From the NCBI RefSeq assembly GCF_018736145.1, contig NZ_CP059997.1, positions 9,485,501 through 9,549,500 on the forward strand: DNA of 64,000 nucleotides, in the 5' to 3' direction. Of the stretch, positions 34,371-44,975 are shown piece after piece. Origin of the DNA: Amycolatopsis sp. CA-230715 (GTDB taxonomy: Bacteria > Actinomycetota > Actinomycetes > Mycobacteriales > Pseudonocardiaceae). Position numbers and translations under genes: made by a program. The notes beneath the pieces are model-generated. The model did no database searches. It worked only from the letters and a program-made list of their open reading frames with translations, and had not been told where the DNA came from. The first letter of the stretch is position 1. Each line of letters opens with the position of its first letter.

Positions 34371-35202
34371 AGGTCCCGGTCGCGCGGGACTCGTACCCTT
34401 CCCGCTCCGCCGAATCCGCGCCGTCGACGAGCGCGGTGTCACCGCCGGCGAGGCGGATCGCCCAGTCCGCGGTCCGCCTCGGCACCATCCGCTGCGCCCT
34501 GGTCAGGAAGTTGAGCCTGCGCGGCACGAACACCTCGAAGCGCGGCCGTTCCAGTGCCCGCGCGATCGCTTCGGCGACCTGTTCGGCCGTCACCGGCGGG
34601 AGGAACGGCATCTCGTGCAGGCCCGAGATCAGCTCCGTGCGGACCATCGCGGGCATCACGACGCTGATCTCCACCCCGCTCCCCCGCAGTTCCCCGTTGA
34701 CCGCCTCGGAGAACCCGACCACCCCGAACTTGGTGGCGCAGTACGTGGAACTGTTGGGAAACCCGATCTTCCCCGCGGCCGAGGCCACGTTGACCACGTG
34801 CCCGGTGCCCTTCGGCAGCATCCTGGCCACCGCCTCGCGCGTCCCGTGGATCACCGAGTGCAGGTTCAGCTCCAGTTGGCGCACCGTGGTTTCCGGTGAC
34901 TCGCGGGTGAGCGTCGCGAGCGGCATGATGCCCGCGTTGTTGACCAGGACGTCGATCCGGCCGTGCGTGCGTTCGACCTCGCCCAGGAACGCCGAGAACG
35001 CGGCGTGGTCGGTGACGTCGAGCGCGTGCCCCGATGCCTTGTCCCCCAGGCTTTTCGCGGTCGCCTCCGCCAGCGCGCCATCGAGATCGGCGAGCACCAC
35101 CGTGGCACCGCGGGAGCGCAGTGCGGCCGCTGTGGCGGCGCCGATCCCCCTCGCGCCTCCCGTGATGACGACGATCTTCCCGTCGACGGACCTGCGTGCC
35201 AT
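34342..35202 (-). CDS. short-chain dehydrogenase/reductase
   Basis: 286 residues of the classical SDR type: VVITGGARGIGAATAAALRS (~10-29), ADLDGALAEAT, NNAGIMPLATL, VNVASAAGKIGFPNSSTYCA with Ser and TyrCATK, and a C-terminal tail of about 30 variable residues. Resembles the SadH/SDR group found beside flavin monooxygenases in mycobacteria. It is 34 bp downstream of the monooxygenase on the same strand, so the alcohol or ketone made by one may be handled by the other. Substrate unknown. Confidence 0.88.
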   Translation of the reverse strand: MARRSVDGKIVVITGGARGIGAATAAALRSRGATVVLADLDGALAEATAKSLGDKASGHALDVTDHAAFSAFLGEVERTHGRIDVLVNNAGIMPLATLTRESPETTVRQLELNLHSVIHGTREAVARMLPKGTGHVVNVASAAGKIGFPNSSTYCATKFGVVGFSEAVNGELRGSGVEISVVMPAMVRTELISGLHEMPFLPPVTAEQVAEAIARALERPRFEVFVPRRLNFLTRAQRMVPRRTADWAIRLAGGDTALVDGADSAEREGYESRATGTSTSAATPSA

Positions 35203-35236
35203 GGCGCCTCTTTTCTTTCCGTTCTCCTGTGGACGG

Positions 35237-36715
35237 TCAAGCGACCCGGAAGTGCGCGGGCACCGGCTCGGCGAGCATTCCGCGGTGGACCGCGGGCGTC
35301 CACGGCCACAGCTCGGGTACGCCGTCCGCGCCGAGGTACCAGCTGTCGCACCCGGTGGTCCACACCGTCGACGGCATCGCTTCGCGAAGCGCGGTGTTGA
35401 ACTCGTCGCCCGCTTCGGCGGTCGGTACGACGGAGGACACCTCGCCCGCGCGCATGCGTTCGAGCCAGCGCAGCACGTAGTCCGCCTGCGTCTCGGCGAT
35501 CGCGATGAGCGAATGGTTGCCGATCGGGCTGTGCGGGCCGATCAGGGTGAAGAAGTTCGGGAACCCCGGTACCGCCACGGTCCGGTAGCCGCGCGGGCCG
35601 TCACTCCACGCCTCGTCGAGCGTGCGCCCGCCTTCGCCGGTCAGTTCCATCGGCCGCAGGAACGCGTGCGCGTCGAACCCGGTCGCGTACACGATCACGT
35701 CGGCCTCGTGCAGGCGCCCGTCGGTCGTCCTGATCCCGTTTCCTTCGATCCGCTCGATCCCCGCGGTGACGAGATCGACGTCCTTCCGGCGCACCGCGGG
35801 GTAGAACGCCGCGGACATGATCAGGCGCTTGCACATCGGATCGTCGGGCGGGGTGAGCTTTTCGCGCAGGCGGCGGTCCGGGATCGCCATGCGCAGGTAC
35901 GACCGGCACACCGCGGCGACACCGGAGCGCTGCCAGCCCGTTTCGACCGCCGCCTTGCCGAAGATCTGCTCCATGATCGTCTGGTAGGCCCGGTAGCTCA
36001 GGCGGTTCAGCTTCGGCGCACTGGACAGCGCCGCCCTCGACGCAGCGCTGTAGGGCAGTCGCGGCAGCGGCAGGATCCACTGCGCGGTGCGCTGGAACAG
36101 CTTGAGCGGTGCCGCCACCCCGGCCAGCGCGGAGGTGATCTGGACGCCGGTCGACCCGGTGCCGATCACCGCCACTTTCTTGCCGCGCAAGGAAACCGAA
36201 TGGTCCCAGCGCGCCGAGTGGAACGACGCACCCTCGAAGGTCTCCATGCCGGGGAAGGCCGGCGTCTTCGGCTCGCGCAGGATGCCGGTGGCCGCGATCA
36301 GCACGTCGGCGTGGTCGGTTCCGCCGTCCGCGGTGCGCAGGCGGTAGCGGCGGCCGTCCCACACGGCTTCGGTGACGGCGGACCGGAACCGGATGTGCGG
36401 GCGGATCCCCAGCTCCGCCGAGGACCGGACGAAGTAGCGCTGGATTTCCGGGCCAGGCGCGAAGTTCCGGGTCCACGCCGGGTTGGGCGCGAACGAGAAC
36501 GAGTAGAACCGCGCGGGCACGTCGCAGCTCAGGCCGGGGTAGGTGTTGTCGCGCCAGGTGCCGCCGACCTCGTCCGCCCGCTCGTGGACGACGAAATCGT
36601 CGAAACCGGCCCGCCGCAGCTTCGCGGCCATGCACAGCCCGGCCATCCCGGCCCCGACGATCGCCACGCGGGGTGTGCCCGTCACCATCTCCACGTCTTC
36701 ACGGTAGGAAGGCAT
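35237..36715 (-). CDS. flavin-containing / Baeyer-Villiger-type monooxygenase
   Basis: About 492 residues. FAD site VAIVGAGMAGLCMAAKLRRA at the N-terminus, GGTWRDNTYPGLSCDVPARF, the NADPH site VAVIGTGSTGVQITSALAG near residue 180, and ATGFDAHAFLRP (ATG motif). The fingerprint near SARWDHSVSLRGKKV is close to the BVMO type (FxGxxxHxxxWP) but not exact, so ketone monooxygenation versus N/S-oxidation is open. Starts at 36730, 36715 and 36688 are all possible; 36715 leaves room for the operator at 36736-36765. Divergent from an AraC regulator, in operon with the SDR, an arrangement reminiscent of the mycobacterial mymA-virS locus. Confidence 0.88.
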   Translation of the reverse strand: MPSYREDVEMVTGTPRVAIVGAGMAGLCMAAKLRRAGFDDFVVHERADEVGGTWRDNTYPGLSCDVPARFYSFSFAPNPAWTRNFAPGPEIQRYFVRSSAELGIRPHIRFRSAVTEAVWDGRRYRLRTADGGTDHADVLIAATGILREPKTPAFPGMETFEGASFHSARWDHSVSLRGKKVAVIGTGSTGVQITSALAGVAAPLKLFQRTAQWILPLPRLPYSAASRAALSSAPKLNRLSYRAYQTIMEQIFGKAAVETGWQRSGVAAVCRSYLRMAIPDRRLREKLTPPDDPMCKRLIMSAAFYPAVRRKDVDLVTAGIERIEGNGIRTTDGRLHEADVIVYATGFDAHAFLRPMELTGEGGRTLDEAWSDGPRGYRTVAVPGFPNFFTLIGPHSPIGNHSLIAIAETQADYVLRWLERMRAGEVSSVVPTAEAGDEFNTALREAMPSTVWTTGCDSWYLGADGVPELWPWTPAVHRGMLAEPVPAHFRVA

Positions 36716-36735
36716 CCCGGCACGTTCCATGTTTC

Positions 36736-36765
36736 AATCGGTCAGCGACTTGTTCGAATCGGTCA
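36736..36765. promoter_or_regulatory. AraC-type operator: two direct repeats 21 bp apart
   Basis: AATCGGTCA occurs at 36736-36744 and again at 36757-36765, a 21-bp period (two helical turns), in the 63-bp space between the divergent monooxygenase and AraC genes. Direct half-sites at this spacing are how AraC-family dimers bind. Confidence 0.65.
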
Positions 36766-36778
36766 CGGAGGGGACGGC

Positions 36779-37780
36779 ATGCCGAGCTGGGACTTCCCGC
36801 GCAGCCCGGTGGGCGCCCGGCTGCTGCTGGTCCGCACCGGTGTCGAACGCGGGCTGACCGTGGACCAGTGCCTCGCGGGCACCGGCCTGTCCGAACGCGA
36901 TCTCGACGAGGCCGAACGGATCGAGGCGTCGCAGGAGCTGCGCACCGGGCGGAACCTCGTGCGGCGGCTCGGCGATCTTCCCGGCCTCGGCGTCCAGGCC
37001 GGTGCCGGGTACACCCTCGGCACCGTCGGCGTCTGGGGTTTCGCGCTGCTCACCAGCCCGACCTGGGGCGACGCCGTCGAGGTCGGGGTGCGCTACTTCC
37101 GTCTCACCACCGCGTTCGTCCGCCCCGAACTGCGCCGCGACACCGGGCGGACGCTGCTGCTCCTGCACGACGGCGAACTTCCCACCGACGTCAGGAACCT
37201 GCTCGTGGAGCGCGATCTCGCGGCCACCGCGGCACTCGTGACACTGCTGATCCCCGAACTGCCCGACCTCACGATGGACACCACGCTGACCGAGGCCGGG
37301 GTGGCCGCGCTGGCGACCGTGCTGCCCGGCGTCGAAATCCGGGGCGGTCAGCCGGAAAACCTCGTGGCACTACCCGACTCCGTGCTCGCCACGCCCCTGC
37401 CCCAAGCCGACGAAACCACCTGGGACACCTGCAAACGCCAGTGCCAGGCGCTGCTGGAGGCGACCACCAGGCTCACCGGCGTCGCCGCCCGCGTCCGCGC
37501 CGCACTGCTCGCCCATCCCGAGCGCAACGTCACCATGGACGAGATCGCCGCCGACCTGCACCACGACATCCGCACGCTGCGCCGCCGCCTCGCCGACGAC
37601 GGCACGTCGTTCCGCGCGATCAAGGCGGACGTCCACCGGACACTGGCGCTGGAAATGCTCGGCACCGTCGGGCTCACCGTCGCGCAGGTCTCCCAGCGGC
37701 TCGGCTACTCCGACCCGGCCGCCTTCAGCCACGCCTTCACCCGGTGGACCGGTTCGCCACCAAGGGATTTCCGCCGCTAG
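36779..37780 (+). CDS. AraC-family regulator (arabinose-binding-like sensor domain)
   Basis: 333 residues: an N-terminal ligand domain of the type found in VirS/OruR-like regulators (LTVDQCLAGTGLSERDLDEA; LGVQAGAGYTLGTVGVWGFA), then two helix-turn-helix units (NVTMDEIAADLHHDIRTLRR; LTVAQVSQRLGYSDPAAFSH, with FTRWTGSPPRDFRR). GGAGGGG precedes ATG 36779. It probably activates the divergent monooxygenase-SDR operon from the direct repeats between them. The ligand is unknown; fatty-acid or hydrophobic signals are typical for this subgroup. Confidence 0.9.
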   Translation: MPSWDFPRSPVGARLLLVRTGVERGLTVDQCLAGTGLSERDLDEAERIEASQELRTGRNLVRRLGDLPGLGVQAGAGYTLGTVGVWGFALLTSPTWGDAVEVGVRYFRLTTAFVRPELRRDTGRTLLLLHDGELPTDVRNLLVERDLAATAALVTLLIPELPDLTMDTTLTEAGVAALATVLPGVEIRGGQPENLVALPDSVLATPLPQADETTWDTCKRQCQALLEATTRLTGVAARVRAALLAHPERNVTMDEIAADLHHDIRTLRRRLADDGTSFRAIKADVHRTLALEMLGTVGLTVAQVSQRLGYSDPAAFSHAFTRWTGSPPRDFRR

Positions 37781-37794
37781 TCCGAAGTGGACGA

Positions 37795-37848
37795 TGCCCC
37801 GAAGGTGACCTTCAGGGCATCTAGCGCCCCGAAAGCCACTTTCGGGGC
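37795..37848. repeat. pair of CCCCGAA palindromes, left side of furA-katG
   Basis: Two hairpin-forming units: TGCCC-cGAAGGT-g-ACCTTCaGGGCA at 37795-37819, and GCCCCGAAAG-cca-CTTTCGGGGC at 37826-37848 with a perfect 10-bp stem. The same unit appears twice more at 40697-40749, so the furA-katG locus is bracketed by pairs. They look like REP-type or MITE-like interspersed repeats that may also work as terminators. Confidence 0.75.
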
Positions 37849-37879
37849 ACGCGGGACGAAGCCGAGTGTCCGAAATGGA

Positions 37880-37914
37880 CGCGGCTCCCGGGAACGGGAT
37901 TCCCGGGAGCCGCG
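37880..37914 (-). terminator. katG transcription terminator, 15-bp perfect stem
   Basis: CGCGGCTCCCGGGAA (37880-37894) pairs perfectly with TTCCCGGGAGCCGCG (37900-37914) around a five-base loop, starting seven bases beyond the katG stop. There is only a weak T-rich stretch after it, as is usual for actinobacterial terminators. It may serve the AraC gene from the other side as well. Confidence 0.7.
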
Positions 37915-37921
37915 CTTCATC

Positions 37922-40174
<2,253 letters not shown>

Positions 40175-40203
40175 GGAAGTCCTTTCGGGATCGGAACGGA
40201 TGC

Positions 40204-40638
40204 TCAGGATGTGAGCGCGGTGGTGGTGCACCCGGGGCACAGGCCCCAGAAGACGACCTCGGCCTCGTCGATGGTGAAGCCGTGATCATCGGAGGCAGTC
40301 AAGCAGGGTGCCGGACCGACGGCGCAGTCGACGTCCTCGATCGCGCCGCACGACCGGCACACCACGTGGTGGTGGTTGTCCCCCACGCGTGCTTCGTAGC
40401 GGGCGACCGACCCGGGCGGCTGGATGCGCCTCAGCAGCCCGGCCGCGGTCAGCGCGCGCAGCACGTCGTAGACGGCCTGGTGGGACACCTCGCCGAGCGC
40501 GCGGCGGACCACCCCGATGATCGAGTCCGTGTCGGCGTGCGAATGTTCGTGCACCGCGGACAGCACTGCCACTCGCGGACGCGTCACACGCAGCGCTGCC
40601 CCGCGCAGCATGCTCTCGAAGTCCGGAGTCGACGACAC
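40204..40638 (-). CDS. furA: Fur-family redox-sensing repressor FurA
   Basis: 144 residues. Winged helix LRVTRPRVAVLSAVHEHSHA, SHQAVYDVLRALTAAGLLRR, the metal-binding NHHHVVCRSCGAIEDVDC and a C-terminal CPGC. FurA represses itself and katG until oxidation or metal loss releases it. GTG at 40638 coincides with the predicted transcription start, giving a leaderless mRNA as known for mycobacterial furA. The extension to a longer frame upstream has no family similarity. Confidence 0.95.
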   Translation of the reverse strand: MSSTPDFESMLRGAALRVTRPRVAVLSAVHEHSHADTDSIIGVVRRALGEVSHQAVYDVLRALTAAGLLRRIQPPGSVARYEARVGDNHHHVVCRSCGAIEDVDCAVGPAPCLTASDDHGFTIDEAEVVFWGLCPGCTTTALTS

Positions 40639-40645
40639 GTCCGGC

Positions 40646-40674
40646 AGTCTTGCCCATTTTCTGGAATGAATCAA
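40646..40674 (-). promoter_or_regulatory. furA-katG promoter with FurA box
   Basis: On the minus strand TTGATT (40669-40674) and AAGACT (40646-40651) are 17 bp apart. The spacer contains ATTCCAGAAAAT, which matches the AT-rich FurA box of mycobacterial furA promoters. The start codon GTG (40638) lies eight bases after the -10 box, so the transcript is leaderless or nearly so. Confidence 0.7.
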
Positions 40675-40696
40675 GTTCACACGCCGGGTGATCTTG

Positions 40697-40749
40697 CCCC
40701 GAAGGTGGCTTTCGGGGACGTAGATGCCCCGAAGGTCACTTTCGGGGCA
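40697..40749. repeat. pair of CCCCGAA palindromes, right side of furA-katG
   Basis: CCCCGAA...TTCGGGG at 40697-40717 and TGCCCCGAA...TTCGGGGCA at 40725-40749, separated by seven bases. Same family and same paired spacing as the units at 37795-37848. They lie just downstream of the DUF5134 stop and upstream of the furA promoter, so they could stop read-through from the riboswitch-controlled operon into furA. Confidence 0.75.
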
Positions 40750-40763
40750 TGAGCAGCGGCCGG

Positions 40764-41381
40764 TCAGATCATCGCCAGTGCCATGACGGCCATGCCGAGG
40801 CTCATCGCGCCTTCGGCCGCGAGGCCCGCGGTGCGCAGGTCCGGACGGTGGTCGGCGCGGCCGAGGTCGATCGCGCGAGCGAGCCAGCCGGTGCCCGCCA
40901 CCAGGAACAGCACGGCGAGGATCCCGGCGACGATCGCGACGTGCGGTGGTGCGCTCCCGCTCATCGTCATCCCGTCGCCCATCGCCATCCCCGCGTGCTC
41001 CCCGCCGTGCTCCGGCGCGGACATCACCATGCCCGACATCGCCGACGGCATCATGAACACCATCCACGCCATGCCCGCCATCATCAGGGCGTGGTGCGCG
41101 TGCGCGGTGCCGCGGTGATCGTCGTGGTCGCCACTGCGCAGGATGAGCGCGCCCGCGAACCAGGCCGCCGCGGCGGCGAACAGGACGGTCTGCGGAATCC
41201 GCGCGAACGTCATCGCGGCGGGCCACGCCATGGCGACCATGCCCGCGCACATAATCACGTGCAGCACGTCGGAGACCCGGGCAGCCGGGGTGCCGTGCCG
41301 GAGGCACCGGTAACCGCAGAACGCGCCCGTCGCGACGAACACCGCGGTGAGGATCCAGCGCAGCCCGAGCTCGGCGATCAC
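40764..41381 (-). CDS. DUF5134 membrane protein, histidine/methionine-rich
   Basis: 205 residues with five to six hydrophobic helices (LGLRWILTAVFVATGAFCGY; VLHVIMCAGMVAMAWPAAMT). A long central segment is full of Met and His: HDDHRGTAHAHHALMMAG, SAMSGMVMSAPEHGGEHAG, MAMGDGMTMSG. Such Met/His clusters bind Cu or related soft metals. ATG 41381 overlaps the PepSY gene stop by four bases, so the two are co-translated. Last gene before the palindromic repeats; probably part of the riboswitch-controlled metal operon, though copper handling is an alternative. Confidence 0.8.
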   Translation of the reverse strand: MIAELGLRWILTAVFVATGAFCGYRCLRHGTPAARVSDVLHVIMCAGMVAMAWPAAMTFARIPQTVLFAAAAAWFAGALILRSGDHDDHRGTAHAHHALMMAGMAWMVFMMPSAMSGMVMSAPEHGGEHAGMAMGDGMTMSGSAPPHVAIVAGILAVLFLVAGTGWLARAIDLGRADHRPDLRTAGLAAEGAMSLGMAVMALAMI

Positions 41382-42694
41382 CGCGCCACCTCACGGTTGC
41401 GCAGGCCCAGCACCACGTCCAGGACGACGAAGCCGAGCAGGGAAACGCCGAGCACCGGCAGGAAGTAGCCGATCGCCGCCGTGGCGACGAGCACCGGTGC
41501 CAGCACCCGCCCCGGCACCCGTCGCCACGCCCCGCGTAGCGGTGGCCGCCCGAACCGGGTACTCCCCCGCGTCGGACGGCGGTGCCACCACATCCGGTAT
41601 CCCCAGCACACCAGGAAGATGAGCCCCGCGGCGAGCACGGTGAGCGCGATCTGGTTCGCCAGCCCGAACAGCAGGCCCATGTGCGCGTCGATACCCCACC
41701 GGCTCAGTTTCGCGGCGAGCGGGTAGTCGTCGAACCGCAGCGTGTCGGTGACCCGCCCGGTGGCGGGGTCGACCGCCATCGAGTCCTGCTTCTCCGGCCA
41801 GCTGCGCTGGATCTGTTGCACCACATAGGCTTTACCGGCCTTGGTCGGCAGCTTGATCTCGACCGGGTCCGTCAGCCCCGCCCGCGCGGTCGCCTCCCGC
41901 ACGGCCTGCGGCCCGACGTCGGCACCGGCGGCGGGCGGCACGGTCGCGGACACCGACGGCGTCGTCCAGTCCAAACCGGACCGGAGATCGCTGATGGTCG
42001 AGCCCGCGTGCGACGACCACGTCAGCCCGGTCGCGGACAGGAACAATAATCCGGCCGCCGCCCACAACCCCACGGTCCCGTGCCACGACAGCAGCCGCCC
42101 CCGCCCGGCCGCTTTCCGCGCCCGCCGCCGTCGGCCCAGCCACAGCGCGAGCCCGGCCAGCACGACCACCCAGAGCCAGCTCGCGGCCAGTTCGCTGTAC
42201 AGGCGGCCAAAATCGCCGAGGTGGAGGTTGCGGTGCAGGGTGTCGAGCCACGCGCGCACCGGCAGCGCCTGGCCGGAGCCGTAGGTTTCGAGCGCACCGC
42301 GGATGTCTCCGGTGTGCGGGTCGACGAACACCGTGTGGTGGTAGCTCGGCGCGAGACCAGGCCGGTCGAAGACGACCTGCGTGGTGTCGGTGGCGGTCGG
42401 CGCCGGGCGCACCGCGGTCATCGTCCCGTCCGGGACCACCGCCCGCGCCAGCTCCGCCTGCCGGTCCAGCGGCAGCGCTCCCGGTGCCGCCGGGACGTGC
42501 AGTTCGCGGTCGTAGATCGCCTGCTCGAGTTGCGGCGTGTAGACGTAGGCGATGCCGGTGAGCGCGGCGATGATCAGGAACGGCCCGGCGAACACCCCCG
42601 CGTAGAAGTGCAGGCGCAGCAGCAACGGGCGCACCGCGGCCCAGCCCGTCACCGGCTCTCCGATTACGGCTTCTTCCCGTTCACTGATCGACAT
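41378..42694 (-). CDS. PepSY-associated membrane protein (PiuB-like)
   Basis: 438 residues. Starts with a membrane helix after RLHFYAGVFAGPFLIIAALT, the hallmark of PepSY_TM proteins, followed by an extracytoplasmic PepSY-like region (YHHTVFVDPHTGDIRGALET), LHRNLHLGDFGRLYSELAAS with histidines that may hold haem, and three more helices. Members are iron/siderophore- or copper-linked membrane reductases. It lies 65 bp after the ABC ATPase gene on the same strand and overlaps DUF5134 by ATGA. A role in reducing or releasing the imported metal is possible but unproven. Confidence 0.85.
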   Translation of the reverse strand: MSISEREEAVIGEPVTGWAAVRPLLLRLHFYAGVFAGPFLIIAALTGIAYVYTPQLEQAIYDRELHVPAAPGALPLDRQAELARAVVPDGTMTAVRPAPTATDTTQVVFDRPGLAPSYHHTVFVDPHTGDIRGALETYGSGQALPVRAWLDTLHRNLHLGDFGRLYSELAASWLWVVVLAGLALWLGRRRRARKAAGRGRLLSWHGTVGLWAAAGLLFLSATGLTWSSHAGSTISDLRSGLDWTTPSVSATVPPAAGADVGPQAVREATARAGLTDPVEIKLPTKAGKAYVVQQIQRSWPEKQDSMAVDPATGRVTDTLRFDDYPLAAKLSRWGIDAHMGLLFGLANQIALTVLAAGLIFLVCWGYRMWWHRRPTRGSTRFGRPPLRGAWRRVPGRVLAPVLVATAAIGYFLPVLGVSLLGFVVLDVVLGLRNREVAR

Positions 42695-42759
42695 CGCGCT
42701 CCCCTTCGTCCCTCAAGGAGTCGGTTCGCGCTCGCGGAAGGTTCCCGGGGTGTCGGCGG

Positions 42760-44199
42760 TCACCGCAGGCGGCCGTCCTCGATCAGCACCGTCCGATCGG
42801 TCACGGCGTCGGTTGCCGCGCGGTCGTGCCCGATCATCAGCAACGCCGTCCCCCACCGCGCCGCCACTTCGGCCACCAGCCCCAGCACGTCGGCGGCGGT
42901 CACCGGGTCCAGTGCCGAAGTCACTTCGTCGCAGACGAGGAGCCGGGGCCGCGCGAGGAGTGCACGCGCGAGCGCGCACCGCTGCAGTTGCCCTCCCGAC
43001 AAGGAACCCGGCCTCCGATCGACAACGGCCTCGACGCCGAGCGCGCGCACGACGTCCAGCGCTTCCGCCCTCGCCGCGGTTCCGTCCAGGCCGCGCAGGC
43101 GTCGCGCCGTGTCCGCGATCTGCCCCAGCACCGGGCGGAACTCGTCGAACGAGGCGCGTGTGTCCTGGTGGACGTACTGGATCGCGCGCAGCTGGCCTGT
43201 CGAACGACGCCGGACGCGCGACGGCAGCACGGCGCCGTCGAGTTCGACGGTCCCCGCGGACGGCACGGCGAGGCCGGCGAGCGCGCGGGCCACCGTGGTC
43301 TTGCCCGCGCCGGACGAGCCGACGAGCGCGGTCCTGCTCCCGGCGGGGAGCTCGAGATCCACGTCCTCGATCAGTGCCCTGCGCCCCGCGCGCACGGTGA
43401 GCCCGCGCGCGATCAGCATCGGTTCCGATGGCGCGGCGCTCGCGGTGGAAACGGGCCGAGCGCCGACGAGCGCCCGCGTCACCGGATGGACCGGCGCGGT
43501 CAGCACCTCGCGGGTCTCCCCCGCCTCCACCAACCGTCCTTCGTGGAGCACCGCGACCTCGTCGGCAACGTCGCGGACGAGCGCGAAATCGTGTGTCAGC
43601 ACCAAAAACGCGACACCCTCACCCGTGAGCTCGCGGACCAAATCGGCGAACGCGCCGCGGGCCCCGAGGTGCAGAGCGCTCGTGGGTTCGTCCAGCACCA
43701 GCAGGCGCGGCCGCGTCACCAGCGCGGTCGCCAGTGCCATCCGCTGCTGCTGGCCGCCGGAAAGCTGGTGCGGGAACCGTCGCCATAGCCCGGCATCCAG
43801 TCCGGCCGCATCGAGCGCGGCGCGTCCCGCCGCTACGCGCGCAGCCCGCCCCCTGACACGCAGCGCGGCCAGCTCGGTGAGCACGGATCCGCAGCGGCGC
43901 CCCGGATCCAGCACGGCGGACGGCTGCTGCGGCAGATGCCCGACGACGCCCGCTCTCGCCCGCCTGAGGTCCACTGTGGACGATACGAGCAACTCCGCAC
44001 CACCCAGCCGCACCGACCCGGTCAGCCGGACGCCGGGCCGCGACTGCCCCAGCGCGGCCAGCCCGAGCGTGGTCTTCCCCGCGCCCGACCCGCCTACGAC
44101 GGCCACCACCCGGCCCGGCCGCAGGCCCAGCGTGATCCCGTCCAGCAGGACCGCCTCACCCGCGTGCGCGGACGCCTCCGTCAGGTCGAGCGCGTTCAC
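42760..44199 (-). CDS. ABC transporter ATPase, two fused nucleotide-binding domains (NikDE/DppDF type)
   Basis: 479 residues with two complete ATPase domains: Walker A GGSGAGKTTLGL and GSSGAGKTTVAR; signatures LSGGQQQRMALA and LSGGQLQRCALA; Walker B LLVLDEPTSAL and LLVCDEVTSAL. In nickel/dipeptide importers these are two separate proteins; here they are one chain. GTG at 44199 overlaps the permease stop as GTGA. It powers the importer formed with the two permeases and lipoprotein upstream. Confidence 0.92.
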   Translation of the reverse strand: MNALDLTEASAHAGEAVLLDGITLGLRPGRVVAVVGGSGAGKTTLGLAALGQSRPGVRLTGSVRLGGAELLVSSTVDLRRARAGVVGHLPQQPSAVLDPGRRCGSVLTELAALRVRGRAARVAAGRAALDAAGLDAGLWRRFPHQLSGGQQQRMALATALVTRPRLLVLDEPTSALHLGARGAFADLVRELTGEGVAFLVLTHDFALVRDVADEVAVLHEGRLVEAGETREVLTAPVHPVTRALVGARPVSTASAAPSEPMLIARGLTVRAGRRALIEDVDLELPAGSRTALVGSSGAGKTTVARALAGLAVPSAGTVELDGAVLPSRVRRRSTGQLRAIQYVHQDTRASFDEFRPVLGQIADTARRLRGLDGTAARAEALDVVRALGVEAVVDRRPGSLSGGQLQRCALARALLARPRLLVCDEVTSALDPVTAADVLGLVAEVAARWGTALLMIGHDRAATDAVTDRTVLIEDGRLR

Positions 44200-44975
44200 G
44201 ACGCCACTCGCTGCCGCGCGAGCATCTGGTCCGCCACGAGGTTCGTCCCGGCGCACAACGCCATCAGCAGTCCGGCAGGCACCAGCACGATCGACGGCTG
44301 GGAGTACAGCGCCTCGGTGTTCCGCTCGATGACCACGGCCCAGTCGGGGGAATCCGGCGGCAGGCCGAGGCCGAGGAAGTTCGCGGACGCCAGCAGGGCG
44401 AGCACCAGTCCGAGCCGGGTGCCCGCGTCCGTCACCACCGGGCCCGCGACGTGCCGCGCCACGTACCCGAGCTGCACGCGCCACCACGACTGCCCCTGCA
44501 GGTGCAGTGTTTCCACCGCGACCCGGCACCCCGGCGCCAGCGCGGCGGCGCGCACCAGCCGCGTCACCGCGGGCAGCTGGACGACGGCGACCGCGAGCAC
44601 CAGCACGAGCGGGCCGCGGTGCCCCGTCGCCGCGAGCACCATGAGCACCAGCAGCGACGGGAACGCCAGCACCACGTCCAGCGTCCGCATGACCGCCTCG
44701 TCGGCGAGCCCGCGGCGCGCGGCGGCGAACAGGCCCAGCGGCACCCCCGCCAGGTAGGCCAGCACGAGCGCGGCCACCGTCAGCCCGAGCAACCCGGCCC
44801 CGCCCGAAAGGACGACCGCGAGCCCGTCCCTGCCGAGCACGTCGGTGCCCAGCGGGTGTTCCGGTCCCGGTGGGAGCAGCGGCGCGGCGACCGAACCCGT
44901 TTCGCCCGCGAACAGCGGGCCGCCGAGCGCGACGGCGAGCGGCACCACGAGGAGCACCCAGCCGAGGATCACCAC
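44196..44975 (-). CDS. ABC importer permease (DppC/NikC type)
   Basis: About 259 residues, six hydrophobic helices, with the EAA-like cytoplasmic loop (AVETLHLQGQSWWRVQLGYV) and GPEHPLGTDVLGRDGLAVVL, the N-terminal signature of DppC/OppC permeases. Two adjacent GTG codons (44975 and 44972) are possible; the second would overlap the preceding permease stop by four bases. Translationally coupled on both sides. Confidence 0.88.
   Translation of the reverse strand: MVILGWVLLVVPLAVALGGPLFAGETGSVAAPLLPPGPEHPLGTDVLGRDGLAVVLSGGAGLLGLTVAALVLAYLAGVPLGLFAAARRGLADEAVMRTLDVVLAFPSLLVLMVLAATGHRGPLVLVLAVAVVQLPAVTRLVRAAALAPGCRVAVETLHLQGQSWWRVQLGYVARHVAGPVVTDAGTRLGLVLALLASANFLGLGLPPDSPDWAVVIERNTEALYSQPSIVLVPAGLLMALCAGTNLVADQMLARQRVAS

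Noticed and set aside
33332..37780. Open frame of almost 1500 codons on the plus strand
   Set aside because: Only its last 333 codons are a gene (AraC). The rest lies antisense to the SDR and monooxygenase genes and in a wrong frame of the AcrA1-like gene; the openness comes from GC-rich codon bias.
35237..37780. Direct equation with the mycobacterial mymA-virS operon
   Set aside because: The monooxygenase N-terminal and GGTWRDNTYPG regions look like a different subgroup from MymA, and lipR/adhD-like genes are absent. Only the gene arrangement is similar.
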